From assembly GCA_045638685.1 (NCBI GenBank), contig JAZUBT010000025.1:1-48807 (forward strand): 48,807 nt of DNA, read 5' to 3'. A program made the translations under genes and the position numbers. Below are positions 34,028 to 41,840 of the stretch, piece by piece; position 1 is the first letter of the stretch; the number at the start of each line of letters is the position of its first letter. This stretch comes from SIG673 sp045638685. Lineage in GTDB: Bacteria > Bacillota > Clostridia > Oscillospirales > CAG-272. Below the pieces are notes generated by a model, which was not told the origin of the DNA, ran no database searches, and was given only the letters and a program-made list of their open reading frames with translations.

Positions 34028-35017
34028 ATGTTCAGTAAAGCAAAAGCGGCGCCTTATGACGTCTGCATAATCGGGGGAATGGGCCCTGCCGCCACCGCCG
34101 AGCTGTTTCGGCGTACGGTACTGTACACCGACGCGAAATCCGACTCGGAGCACGTGTCCTTGTGCGTCTTAAACGACCCACGTATCCCCGACAGAAGCAG
34201 CTTCGTAACGCGCGATTGTCTCGTCGGCAAAAGCGCCGACGCTTCTCCTTCTTTCAAGAGAAAAACGCTATCTTGCATAGCTCGGTTTTTAAAAAGCAAA
34301 AAGCAGATTGCACACACACACCGGTATCTGTTTTCCAAAACCAAAAAACAAGTTATAAACGCATGCGCGCACCTGTTTTCCAAAACCAAAAAGCAAGTTA
34401 CAAACACACGCCGGTATCTATTTTTAAAAAGCAAAAAACACGCTGTAAAACCGTCCCTCTCCCCGTTAAAAGCAATAAAAAAGCAGATTTTGGCGGCAAA
34501 AAGGCTTCGGTGCCATAGCTTTGCCATTGCCTGCAATACAGCCCATTACTTTTATAAGGATTTCGAGGGGGTACGGGGTATGAAATTTATTAATACAGTA
34601 AAGGAAACCGTATCTTACGCCGCACACGTATATCCGGAAAAAACGCTTTGCGTTCTCGCAACGCTCGGAACGGTTAAATCTGATATTTACAATACCCTGT
34701 CCTACGGTAATTCAAAAATCACCTATCCCTGCGCCGACACAAACGAAGCGATAATGTCGCTGATACGGAAAATCAAGTCGGGGGCTACGTCTGTGCGTGA
34801 GGACGCGGCTGCTCTTGTGGGGCGTCTCTGCTTTGAATTTGACGTAAAGGAAACGGTTTTTATCCTCGGGTGTACCGAGCTTTCGGTTATCTCTCCCTGT
34901 TTTAAAGAATTAACCGTCGTCGATAGCACAGACGTTCTGGCAGGCCGCATAATTTCCGCAGGTAAAAAACGCTTTAACCGAGAGACGTTTAAGCTTAAAA
35001 CGGAGTTTTTCGGTTAA
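34028..35017 (+). CDS. Aspartate/glutamate racemase family protein with tandem-repeat insertion
   Basis: The racemase core is clear: YDVCIIGGMGPAATAELF at the N-terminus and both catalytic Cys, in AIACNTAHYF and FILGCTELSV. At 329 aa it is nearly 100 residues longer than the usual ~235. The excess is a basic insertion (~70-150) of four 15-residue units, (R/Y/H)-x-(L/F)-x-K-x-K-K-type, such as LFSKTKKQV, placed before the helix leading to the first Cys. It probably makes a D-amino acid for the wall (inference). No clear ribosome binding site precedes the ATG. Confidence 0.85.
   Translation: MFSKAKAAPYDVCIIGGMGPAATAELFRRTVLYTDAKSDSEHVSLCVLNDPRIPDRSSFVTRDCLVGKSADASPSFKRKTLSCIARFLKSKKQIAHTHRYLFSKTKKQVINACAHLFSKTKKQVTNTRRYLFLKSKKHAVKPSLSPLKAIKKQILAAKRLRCHSFAIACNTAHYFYKDFEGVRGMKFINTVKETVSYAAHVYPEKTLCVLATLGTVKSDIYNTLSYGNSKITYPCADTNEAIMSLIRKIKSGATSVREDAAALVGRLCFEFDVKETVFILGCTELSVISPCFKELTVVDSTDVLAGRIISAGKKRFNRETFKLKTEFFG
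34283..34462. repeat. 45-nt in-frame tandem repeat, four units
   Basis: Units start at 34283, 34328, 34373 and 34418. Middle units share TGTTTTCCAAAACCAAAAA; outer units share TTTTTAAAAAGCAAAA. All are multiples of 3 and encode the basic insertion in the racemase. Confidence 0.9.
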
Positions 35018-35145
35018 ACGCGAGGCGCTGAAAAGTAACAAAAACCGCCTCTTTCATATCGGTTAAAAACACAGGGCGTTCAATATAAAAAGCGTAGGCA
35101 AGGGAACCGCTCCTCTGCTTACGCTCTTTATTTATTACCGATAGG

Positions 35146-35182
35146 AAAAAGGACAGAGAGATAAACACTCTCTGTCCTTTTT
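35146..35182. terminator. Bidirectional terminator
   Basis: A perfect 15-bp stem AAAAAGGACAGAGAG/CTCTCTGTCCTTTTT with a 7-nt loop, between the racemase and the convergent lipoprotein operon. Confidence 0.92.
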
Positions 35183-35207
35183 CTTTTTTCATATCGCCAA
35201 AAGAAAT

Positions 35208-36764
35208 TTATTTCGCTTCCTTTTTTATTTTCTCAAACTGAAGCGTAGGCACTAACGTTGACGCATAATTTACGTAGAAATCATTGCCCGTCTGCGCCGT
35301 CTCGTCTATAACAAGGAAGATATTGGACTGATAGTACATAGAGCCCTCGTGCAAATTCAGAGTATTAATAAGGGTTACGTAATGCCGCACGCCGTCCTTT
35401 ACGTAAGAAAGATGGACGTCCTTGGTATGATAATAGGTCTCCTCTGTAAATTGGTTTATCGAAAGATGTCCTATATTTCTTCCCGCCTCAAGCGCGGAGA
35501 AGGTTTGCTCTTCTATACCGGTAAGAACTAAATGTAGCCTGCTATTCAAATTTGCGCTTTTTTCAAATGCGGAAGCAACCATCTGCATCATCGTTTCGCC
35601 AAGCTCGAAATTCTGTTTATATTTAGGAGAATTCCAAATAAATTCGATATAATCCTTTCCGGTTGACGCCTCGTTAAGCTCCGAAATATACGCGCAGTAC
35701 GGATTGTAATCGGTGTTCCACGCATTTCCGGCGCCGCCAAAGGGAGTAAGATATAATTTAAACACCGTATCGTTTTCCGTTCCCAAATAAACTATTTGCT
35801 TATCCGAAGGTATTTCGCTACCCTTGCCCGCCTTGATCAAATCTATCTGCTCGGTTGCCATTTCGTTTGCGATATTACGGAAGGTAAGCGAATCCTCCTG
35901 CTCGCACCAATCCTTCAGAATATTAACGTAGTTATACAGCACACGGAAAAGCTCTTCATGCTCCGTTATGATGATGCTCGATTGAATACTGTTGTTACCG
36001 TTAACGCCCTTGTAATCCACCCCGTCGAGGTTTATGCTTCCTATCCATACCGCAGGACCGTGCTCCGCTCCCGTGCTATCCATAAAATTCGATACGGTGC
36101 AAAGCTTCAGATGCATCATATCCGTTGCCGATTTATCTCCGTACGAGAGCCACTTCGAATGGCGAAAGCTCATAAAATCCTTTACCGTCTTGCCTTCTAT
36201 ATATGCAGGATCATTAAGATGAGAATTAAAGTACTCTACAAAGGACTGGTCTGCTCTCGCGTTTCCGTCCTCCTGCAAGACCGGACTTGCATCGATCTGA
36301 CCAATTACGGTGATTTTAATGCCCTTTCGCGCCGCTTCAACACAGAGATAGGGTATGCGGTAATATCCGTCCTCGGTATAATCCGCGTCATAGAGGTTTT
36401 TCATTTTTCCGTAATCCTCGCTGTTTTCATCAAGACACGCCGCAAGCACAGCGGAAAAATGGAAGGAGGCTATCGTAGCGTAAACGTCTTTTTCGGGATG
36501 GGCTTCTTTATATCGGATCGCCTGATAAAGCATAACCGCCTGCGAAAAATTCGGATTGTTTTGAACCTCGTCCTTTTTTATATTAAACGAGTAAACTCCG
36601 ACGGTTTTTCCGTTTATATTGTCGTAAGATACGTTTGACCTGCTGTTGTAGTCCTTAGCTAAGACGTCGGCGTCCCCATTGTCCGGCGTGTTGCACGCCG
36701 ATAACAGCATAACAGCGACAAGACAGAGACTCAAGAGGCGTAAAAATATTTTGCTTTTTTTCAT
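35208..36764 (-). CDS. Phospholipase-D-superfamily lipoprotein
   Basis: A 518-residue secreted lipoprotein: signal peptide with lipobox LSAC (Cys24). The PLD fold is recognised from HLKLCTVSNFMD (H218, K220, D229) followed by WIGSINLD, and a second set near the C-terminus with HTKDVHLSY and INTLNLHEGS. These are HKD-like motifs of two half sites; the second lacks a clear Asp. It may cleave phosphodiesters (lipid or nucleic acid) outside the cell, or only bind. AAGGAGGG lies before the ATG. It is the second gene of an operon with the beta-helix lipoprotein. Confidence 0.75.
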   Translation of the reverse strand: MKKSKIFLRLLSLCLVAVMLLSACNTPDNGDADVLAKDYNSRSNVSYDNINGKTVGVYSFNIKKDEVQNNPNFSQAVMLYQAIRYKEAHPEKDVYATIASFHFSAVLAACLDENSEDYGKMKNLYDADYTEDGYYRIPYLCVEAARKGIKITVIGQIDASPVLQEDGNARADQSFVEYFNSHLNDPAYIEGKTVKDFMSFRHSKWLSYGDKSATDMMHLKLCTVSNFMDSTGAEHGPAVWIGSINLDGVDYKGVNGNNSIQSSIIITEHEELFRVLYNYVNILKDWCEQEDSLTFRNIANEMATEQIDLIKAGKGSEIPSDKQIVYLGTENDTVFKLYLTPFGGAGNAWNTDYNPYCAYISELNEASTGKDYIEFIWNSPKYKQNFELGETMMQMVASAFEKSANLNSRLHLVLTGIEEQTFSALEAGRNIGHLSINQFTEETYYHTKDVHLSYVKDGVRHYVTLINTLNLHEGSMYYQSNIFLVIDETAQTGNDFYVNYASTLVPTLQFEKIKKEAK

Positions 36765-36784
36765 TATACGGTCCCTCCTTACGC

Positions 36785-38422
36785 TTAGTTGGAAGCAGAA
36801 GCGCCGGCGCCCTCAACGGTTACCGTCGCATTGCTCGTTGTATATATTTCGGTAGCGTTTTTGTCCTCTGCGACGTTATCAACAAACACCGCCTCGGAGG
36901 ATACACTCACCTTGCTCAAAAGAGCGGCGTATATCGCGCTTCCGTTTCCGTATTTATTGCTGCTGTTTTTATACGCATGATTGTTGGCAAAGCGAACGCT
37001 TCCGATAAACCCAACGGCGCCTGCAGGATTTTCTGCGTCGTCATCGTTTCCGTAAAATCCTACTGCGGCTCCGCGCGGAGCGGAGTTATACGAAAAAACG
37101 CCGGATTTGATGTTTACAATCCTCACGCTATATTCCGAGTCTCCGTAATATGCGTATATTGCTCCGCCCTTGGACGTAGCAGAGTTTTTCGTGAACACCG
37201 CATAGTTTACGGTAAGCGCACCTGCCATATTTATAGCTCCGCCGTTTGATTTAGAGGTGTTCGAATCAAACAGAGTGTTTCCAAATATCTCCGTTGCGCT
37301 TTGATGAGAAGCAAATATTGCTCCGCCCGATGCCTCTGCCGAGTTATTTCGTATAACCACGTCTTCCCCCGTACCCTCGGAGCCTATCAAGGAATACGTG
37401 TACTGCGAGTTTGGCATATACATCATTCCGCCGTATGCGGAGGCACTGTTTCCGTCAAAGGTTCCCGCGTATATTTTAGCGGTTCTGTAATTATAGAGCG
37501 CTCCGCCTCGCGCGGCACTGTTATTCGAAATTTGTCCGCCGTACATACAGAAGTTTCCGTAATTGTATATAGCGCCGCCACAGGAGGAATTGTCGAATCC
37601 GTCGTATTGGTCGGCGGAAGCAACATTCTTTGAATCCTTCGTGTTTACGCTGCAATTAGTGATTACTCCACCGTACATATTCATCGTACCGCTCGTAATT
37701 ATTGCCGCCGCACCGCCAACCTTTTCAGGATAGGAAACGTTATAAGCTCTTTCGGGAGTCAAATGGGTATTTCCGAGCTTGGTGTGATTTTGTATATAAA
37801 CGCCGTTGTATATATTCAGCGTGCTGCTGTTAAGAACAAGAAAGGCCGTTCCGTTAGCCGAGACGCCTCCGCCATCTATGATCAAGCTCCCGTTTTCCGG
37901 CTTAAAGGAAAGAGACGCCGTTTTTTTGGACAGAACCACGACGTTTTTTCCATCAGGGGTCTCACCGATAACGAAAAGATCCCCGAGAAAGCTCTCATCC
38001 CGCTTAACCACAACGGACTTATCCGCGGTTATTTTCGTATTTGAAACGACGTACACCGTTTCCGTTACGGTGATGTCCTCTGTCAGCAGAATCGTATCAG
38101 CACCAGCCTCAACACGCTCCTTTAACTGTTCAAAGGTAGAGGTTTCAAGCAGCTCCCACTGTGCGCTCACGGTAACGCTTTCGGTCAACTTGCCCGAAGA
38201 ACTGAAATCCGTTCCGTCAGCCGTTTTCCACGCGACGAATTTATATCCTGCCCGGGTGGGGGCCTCTAAAGAATACTCTCCATTGTTATTTGAGTAAACC
38301 ACCTTCGTTTCGTTATGAAGGTTGAGCGTTATGCTTATTTTTTCCTGATTCGAGGAACAAGCCGAAAAAAACACAAGAACTATTAATGTCAATCTCAAAA
38401 GTGCAAAAAAAGATCTTTTCAT
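36785..38422 (-). CDS. Beta-helix lipoprotein with InlB-type repeat
   Basis: A 545-residue surface lipoprotein with lipobox FSAC (Cys22). Residues ~35-85 resemble an InlB/Listeria-Bacteroides beta-grasp repeat (APTRAGYKFVAWKTADGTDF). From ~180 on, right-handed beta-helix repeats occur with GGAIYNYGNFCMYGG, GGALYNYRTAKIYAG and similar, as in Pmp/adhesin proteins. The start at 38422 follows AAGGAGAG; an ATG-like codon farther up has none. It is 20 nt upstream of the PLD lipoprotein gene, so they are probably expressed together. Confidence 0.85.
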   Translation of the reverse strand: MKRSFFALLRLTLIVLVFFSACSSNQEKISITLNLHNETKVVYSNNNGEYSLEAPTRAGYKFVAWKTADGTDFSSSGKLTESVTVSAQWELLETSTFEQLKERVEAGADTILLTEDITVTETVYVVSNTKITADKSVVVKRDESFLGDLFVIGETPDGKNVVVLSKKTASLSFKPENGSLIIDGGGVSANGTAFLVLNSSTLNIYNGVYIQNHTKLGNTHLTPERAYNVSYPEKVGGAAAIITSGTMNMYGGVITNCSVNTKDSKNVASADQYDGFDNSSCGGAIYNYGNFCMYGGQISNNSAARGGALYNYRTAKIYAGTFDGNSASAYGGMMYMPNSQYTYSLIGSEGTGEDVVIRNNSAEASGGAIFASHQSATEIFGNTLFDSNTSKSNGGAINMAGALTVNYAVFTKNSATSKGGAIYAYYGDSEYSVRIVNIKSGVFSYNSAPRGAAVGFYGNDDDAENPAGAVGFIGSVRFANNHAYKNSSNKYGNGSAIYAALLSKVSVSSEAVFVDNVAEDKNATEIYTTSNATVTVEGAGASASN

Positions 38423-38444
38423 ATAAACTCTCCTTGGTTTTTGC

Positions 38445-38461
38445 AATTACAGATTGTAATT
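38445..38461. promoter_or_regulatory. 17-bp palindrome in the lipoprotein operon leader
   Basis: AATTACA-GAT-TGTAATT, a perfect 7-3-7 inverted repeat lying just downstream of the -10 box, where a repressor could block elongation or initiation. Confidence 0.5.
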
Positions 38462-38469
38462 TTAATTTT

Positions 38470-38498
38470 AGTATATCATAAATGTCGAATTTTGTCAA
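38470..38498 (-). promoter_or_regulatory. Promoter of the lipoprotein operon
   Basis: On the minus strand TTGACA (plus 38493-38498), 17 nt, TATACT (plus 38470-38475). Confidence 0.75.
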
Positions 38499-38548
38499 CA
38501 AAAAACGAACGGGGGCGCTTAGCAGTCCTCGTAAAGTTTATCATTTTC

Positions 38549-38578
38549 AGTATAAATTTCTTTTAATAGCAAATACTA
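38549..38578 (+). promoter_or_regulatory. Possible forespore sigma (F/G-type) promoter of spoVT
   Basis: AGTATA (38549-38554), 17 nt, AATACTA (38572-38578). This resembles the sigma-G pattern (gnATA / CATnnTA) and not the vegetative consensus. spoVT is sigma-G dependent in Bacillus. An inverted repeat, GCAAATACT (38569-38577) with AGTATTTGC (38605-38613), overlaps the -10 box and the ribosome binding site. Confidence 0.4.
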
Positions 38579-38632
38579 ACATCACCGCTTCAACCGTGTT
38601 TAACAGTATTTGCAAAGGAGATTTTATATATA

Positions 38633-39184
38633 ATGAAAGCAACAGGAATTGTAAGACGGATCGATGACCTCGGGCGCGTCGTTATACCGAAAGAAATAAG
38701 AAGAACCATGCGGATTCGCGAGGGCGACCCGCTTGAAATATATACCGACCGCGAGGGAGAGGTCATTTTCAAAAAGTATTCCCCGATAGGCGAGCTTAAT
38801 TCATTCGCCTCCCAGTACGCGGAAACCCTGCATAAGACCTGCGATCTGTCAGTTATTATAGCCGACCGCGACACCGTTATCGCCACCGCGGGCGTGCCGA
38901 GAAAGGAATATTCGGATAAGAAAATTTCTGCCGACCTTGAAAAAATCATCGAAAACCGCGGAATGTATCAGTACAAAAGCGGAGACAGAAAACTAAGCGT
39001 CATAGACGAGGCAGGCGGAGGTCATTTTATATCCTGCGCCATGCCGATAATATCAGAGGGCGACGTTATAGGCGCAGTCGTTTCCGTTCTTTCCGAAACG
39101 GATAGCGGAGATGGCCGCAGCACCGAAACCGAGGCAAAGCTGATTAAGTCCGCGGCGTTCTTTCTCGGAAGTCAGCTTGAATAA
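38633..39184 (+). CDS. spoVT: Stage V sporulation protein T
   Basis: Forespore transcription factor, 183 aa. The N-terminal AbrB-fold domain (MKATGIVRRIDDLGRVVIPK, then RREIRR-type MRIREGD) is joined to a C-terminal GAF-like domain (~55-180, with KTCDLSVIIADRDTVIATAG and FISCAMPIISEGDVIGAVVSV). That architecture is specific to SpoVT. AAAGGAG precedes the ATG. It indicates a spore-forming ancestry, though no other sporulation gene is in the window. Confidence 0.95.
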   Translation: MKATGIVRRIDDLGRVVIPKEIRRTMRIREGDPLEIYTDREGEVIFKKYSPIGELNSFASQYAETLHKTCDLSVIIADRDTVIATAGVPRKEYSDKKISADLEKIIENRGMYQYKSGDRKLSVIDEAGGGHFISCAMPIISEGDVIGAVVSVLSETDSGDGRSTETEAKLIKSAAFFLGSQLE

Positions 39185-39238
39185 CAAGCTGTAAAACGGG
39201 AGAAAAAATTGCTTCTCACAGCGGTTTTAGGGCATTAT

Positions 39239-39270
39239 AAAAGAGTAGCAAAGGCTTGCTACTCTTTTTC
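39239..39270. terminator. Terminator after spoVT
   Basis: AAGAGTAGCAA-AGGC-TTGCTACTCTT followed by TTTCTTT, an 11-bp stem, about 55 nt past the stop and facing the convergent transporter gene. Confidence 0.9.
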
Positions 39271-39332
39271 TTTGCAAAAAACACGATTTTCATTTGAAAG
39301 CATAGTGTGCTACACCTTGCAATAAATTAAAA

Positions 39333-40268
39333 TCACTTTGAATTATCACTTTTCTTTTTAGGTAGCGGTAGTTGAATTTGAGCAAGGATTACCGCAATAA
39401 AAACGAATAAACAACCGATAAGCTCTTTGCCTGATAACGATTCACCTAAAACTAACCAGCCCGAAAGCACGGCAAACACCGATTCCAAGCTCATAATTAA
39501 GGTTGCGCTCGTCGGGTCGGCCTCTTTTTGCGCCGCTATTTGTAAAGTATAGGCAACGCCGCTTGACAAAAAGCCCGCATACATAATTTCAAGCTTTGCA
39601 TTCCAAATTATTGAAGGGTCTGGCTGTTCAAAAGCAAACGCGAATATGAGTGAAATTATTCCAACTACTAAAAACTGAATGCAAGAGGTTTTTATTGGGT
39701 TTGCCCCCTTTTCCATAAAGTAATCTATGATTAAAATATGAAAGGTAAAGAAAAAGGCGCTAACCAAGGTTAAAATATCACCAAGCTCAATCTTAAAGCC
39801 ACTCTTAATGCATAATAAATAAAAGCCGAAGGTTGCAATCGGTACGCAAACGACAATAATTTTGGGTATTCGTCTTTTCAAAAGCACACCAAATATAGGC
39901 GTAAACACTATATATAACGCCGTTATAAAGCCTGCCTTGCCTGATGCGTTATCAGTCATTAACGTTATACCTTTTTGTTGGCAATAGCTTGCAACGGTTA
40001 GCGCCACGCCACACAGCGCCCCTGCAAGCATTGTCAGCCTTGATGGCATTAACGTTTGTTTTTGCTCGCCATCCATTACCTTTTTGTTGTTTTGAAAATT
40101 AAATATTGCAATCACCGGTATTAAAAATAAAAAACCGATAAAGCTTCTTGAAAAAAGGAAGGTAAAAGGCTCGACGGTATCGCTTGCAGTAGTTTGCGCA
40201 ACAAAGGTGCTGCCCCAAATAAGCGCAGCAACCAATAACATTAAGTTTGCATGTAATTTCTTTTGCAT
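39333..40268 (-). CDS. DMT-superfamily (EamA) transporter
   Basis: A 311-residue exporter with ten hydrophobic segments arranged as two EamA halves: LMLLVAALIWGSTFVAQ at the N-terminus and FLSSGVAYTLQIAAQKEADP with SLESVFAVLSGWLVLGE in the second half. Substrate unknown. Codons look more AT-rich and varied than in neighbours (for example TTGC, AAAGCA, GTTTTT), and a repeat cluster begins 50 nt upstream of the start, so recent gain is possible. Confidence 0.92.
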   Translation of the reverse strand: MQKKLHANLMLLVAALIWGSTFVAQTTASDTVEPFTFLFSRSFIGFLFLIPVIAIFNFQNNKKVMDGEQKQTLMPSRLTMLAGALCGVALTVASYCQQKGITLMTDNASGKAGFITALYIVFTPIFGVLLKRRIPKIIVVCVPIATFGFYLLCIKSGFKIELGDILTLVSAFFFTFHILIIDYFMEKGANPIKTSCIQFLVVGIISLIFAFAFEQPDPSIIWNAKLEIMYAGFLSSGVAYTLQIAAQKEADPTSATLIMSLESVFAVLSGWLVLGESLSGKELIGCLFVFIAVILAQIQLPLPKKKSDNSK

Positions 40269-40319
40269 AGATTCTCTTTTCTTTAATAAACAACTTTATT
40301 ATACTTTTGAAAACTCCCC

Positions 40320-40597
40320 TTTGCCTCCGGGCGCTATCCGCCGACACTCAATAAGTACGCTCGGATTTTTACCAAGCCTTAACCTTAGCGACGCTGGCTA
40401 TGTTTAATTAAACTAAACCGTCGCAGTTTGCCTCCGGACCTGTCCTCCGACACTCAATAAGTACGCTCGGATTTTTACCAAGCCTTAATCTTAGCGACGC
40501 TGGCTATGTTTAATCAAACTAAACCGTCGCAGTTTGCCTCCGGACGCTGTCCGGCCTTAGCGACGCTCGGTGTGTTTGCTTTTATCTTACCGTCGCC
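40320..40597. repeat. 106-107-nt tandem repeat, 2.6 copies
   Basis: Units start at 40320 (107 nt), 40427 (106 nt) and 40533 (partial), each with TTTGCCTCCGG. They contain CTTAGCGACGCTGGCTATG and ACCGTCGC. In reverse complement this is the same core as in the 102-nt repeat at 18668, so the two arrays belong to one family in opposite orientation. Confidence 0.88.
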
Positions 40598-40702
40598 ACT
40601 TGCCAGCGGGTGCTACCCGGCGTCGCCACTTGCCATCGGGTGCTACCCGCCCGTTGCCTTTTACATGCGGGTGCTACCCGCCCGTCGCGGTTGCCCGGCT
40701 AC
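40591..40702. repeat. 30-31-nt short tandem repeat
   Basis: Units at 40591, 40621, 40652 and 40683 start CGTCGCC or CGTTGCC and the first three carry GGGTGCTACCCG, a small hairpin. The last unit reaches the stop codon of the minus-strand DUF362 gene (40699-40701). Confidence 0.85.
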
Positions 40703-41790
40703 CTGACCTCAACCGTTTCGTATTCTCTGGTTCCAAGCCCCGCCTCAGCGAGCTTTTCAAGTTGAACGTAGGGGTTTTTGCCGTGGAGTCTCTCAAAAAG
40801 ATGTCCTTCGCTGCCAAGCTCTATGTTAGACGGAACTCCGGTGGGAATTAAATTTTCAATCTTTATAAGATCAAGAGACGCCGCCTCAACGGCAACGATG
40901 TCATATCCCGCAACTATTCCTATATCGGGAACCAGCGAGGGAGTGGTCATTCCCCAACAGTCGCAGAGCGCGGTTATCGAAATAAGCAGATTAATAAAGA
41001 AGCGGTTTTCAGGAGCAAAGGTGTCAAGCACCGTCTTTGTACAGAGCGCCATACCCTCCTGAAAATCCGTGTAATTGTGGGTATCGGGTGTTATAGCTCC
41101 GACGGGGCAAACCTTGGCGCAGTGCTGACAAAGAGTGCAGTGGTGGTAATTAACGCGATACGCCCCCGTCTTTTCACAAAACCTATTAGCCTCGTGGTTA
41201 CAGGACTCTATACACTTATTGCAGTGGATACACTTTTCCGCATCCCATACGAGGCCGCCCTCAAGTGAGTGAAGCTCACGGCGTGTTCTGTCGGTTACGC
41301 AGCCCATAGCGATATTTTTACACGCTCCGCCGTATCCGCATACCCCATGCCCCTTGACGTGGGAAAAGTCTATAAAAAAGTCGGCGTCGTGAATAAGTCC
41401 CGCCACGTCGCAGTGCTTAAACTTTTTGTAATCAACCGCTTTTTCGTAGTAATACTTTCCGGTTATGGAGCAGTCGTCAAGAACGGGACAGCCGAGATTT
41501 TCCGCGGTGTATCCTCTCCTTTCGGGATGACGGTTATAAACGTTATGGTCGGTAATGAACGGCTCTCCGCCGTTTTCCTTTACGTAATCAACAAGCGTTC
41601 TTACGAATACGGGCGGTATCGTGGAATAGGTGGTTCCCGCTCCCACGTGCATTTTTATCGCTACCCTCTTTCCGCTGAGCCTTTCGCCGGGTCCGTATTT
41701 TTTTAGCATTCTTTCAAATTTTGCGGGAAGCGTTCCGCTTTCCTCATATCTTGCATACGCCATTGACGAATAATAAATTTTCTCTGCCAT
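40699..41790 (-). CDS. DUF362 protein with two 4Fe-4S ferredoxin clusters
   Basis: A 363-residue protein. The N-terminal DUF362 domain (VAIKMHVGAGTTYSTIPP, FIDFSHVKGHGVCGYGGACKN) precedes a bacterial ferredoxin module with CIHCNKCIESC and CTLCQHCAKVC, which should bind two 4Fe-4S clusters. A role in electron transfer or metabolite reduction is likely but the substrate is unknown. Start at ATG 41790 after AAGGAAA; farther codons to 41805 are not preferred. It is the last gene in a minus-strand run from 44036. Confidence 0.9.
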   Translation of the reverse strand: MAEKIYYSSMAYARYEESGTLPAKFERMLKKYGPGERLSGKRVAIKMHVGAGTTYSTIPPVFVRTLVDYVKENGGEPFITDHNVYNRHPERRGYTAENLGCPVLDDCSITGKYYYEKAVDYKKFKHCDVAGLIHDADFFIDFSHVKGHGVCGYGGACKNIAMGCVTDRTRRELHSLEGGLVWDAEKCIHCNKCIESCNHEANRFCEKTGAYRVNYHHCTLCQHCAKVCPVGAITPDTHNYTDFQEGMALCTKTVLDTFAPENRFFINLLISITALCDCWGMTTPSLVPDIGIVAGYDIVAVEAASLDLIKIENLIPTGVPSNIELGSEGHLFERLHGKNPYVQLEKLAEAGLGTREYETVEVR

Positions 41791-41840
41791 AGCTTTTCCT
41801 TTCAATTAAATACCGAATTACCTGTCTTTTACATCAATTA

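Noticed and set aside
35796..36638. 280-codon plus-strand frame over the PLD lipoprotein
   Set aside because: Antisense shadow; the minus-strand gene has a signal peptide, lipobox and HKD motifs.
40506..40851. Small plus-strand proteins in the repeat cluster
   Set aside because: Arise from the repeats and from the end of the DUF362 gene on the other strand; proline/arginine-rich products without a start signal.
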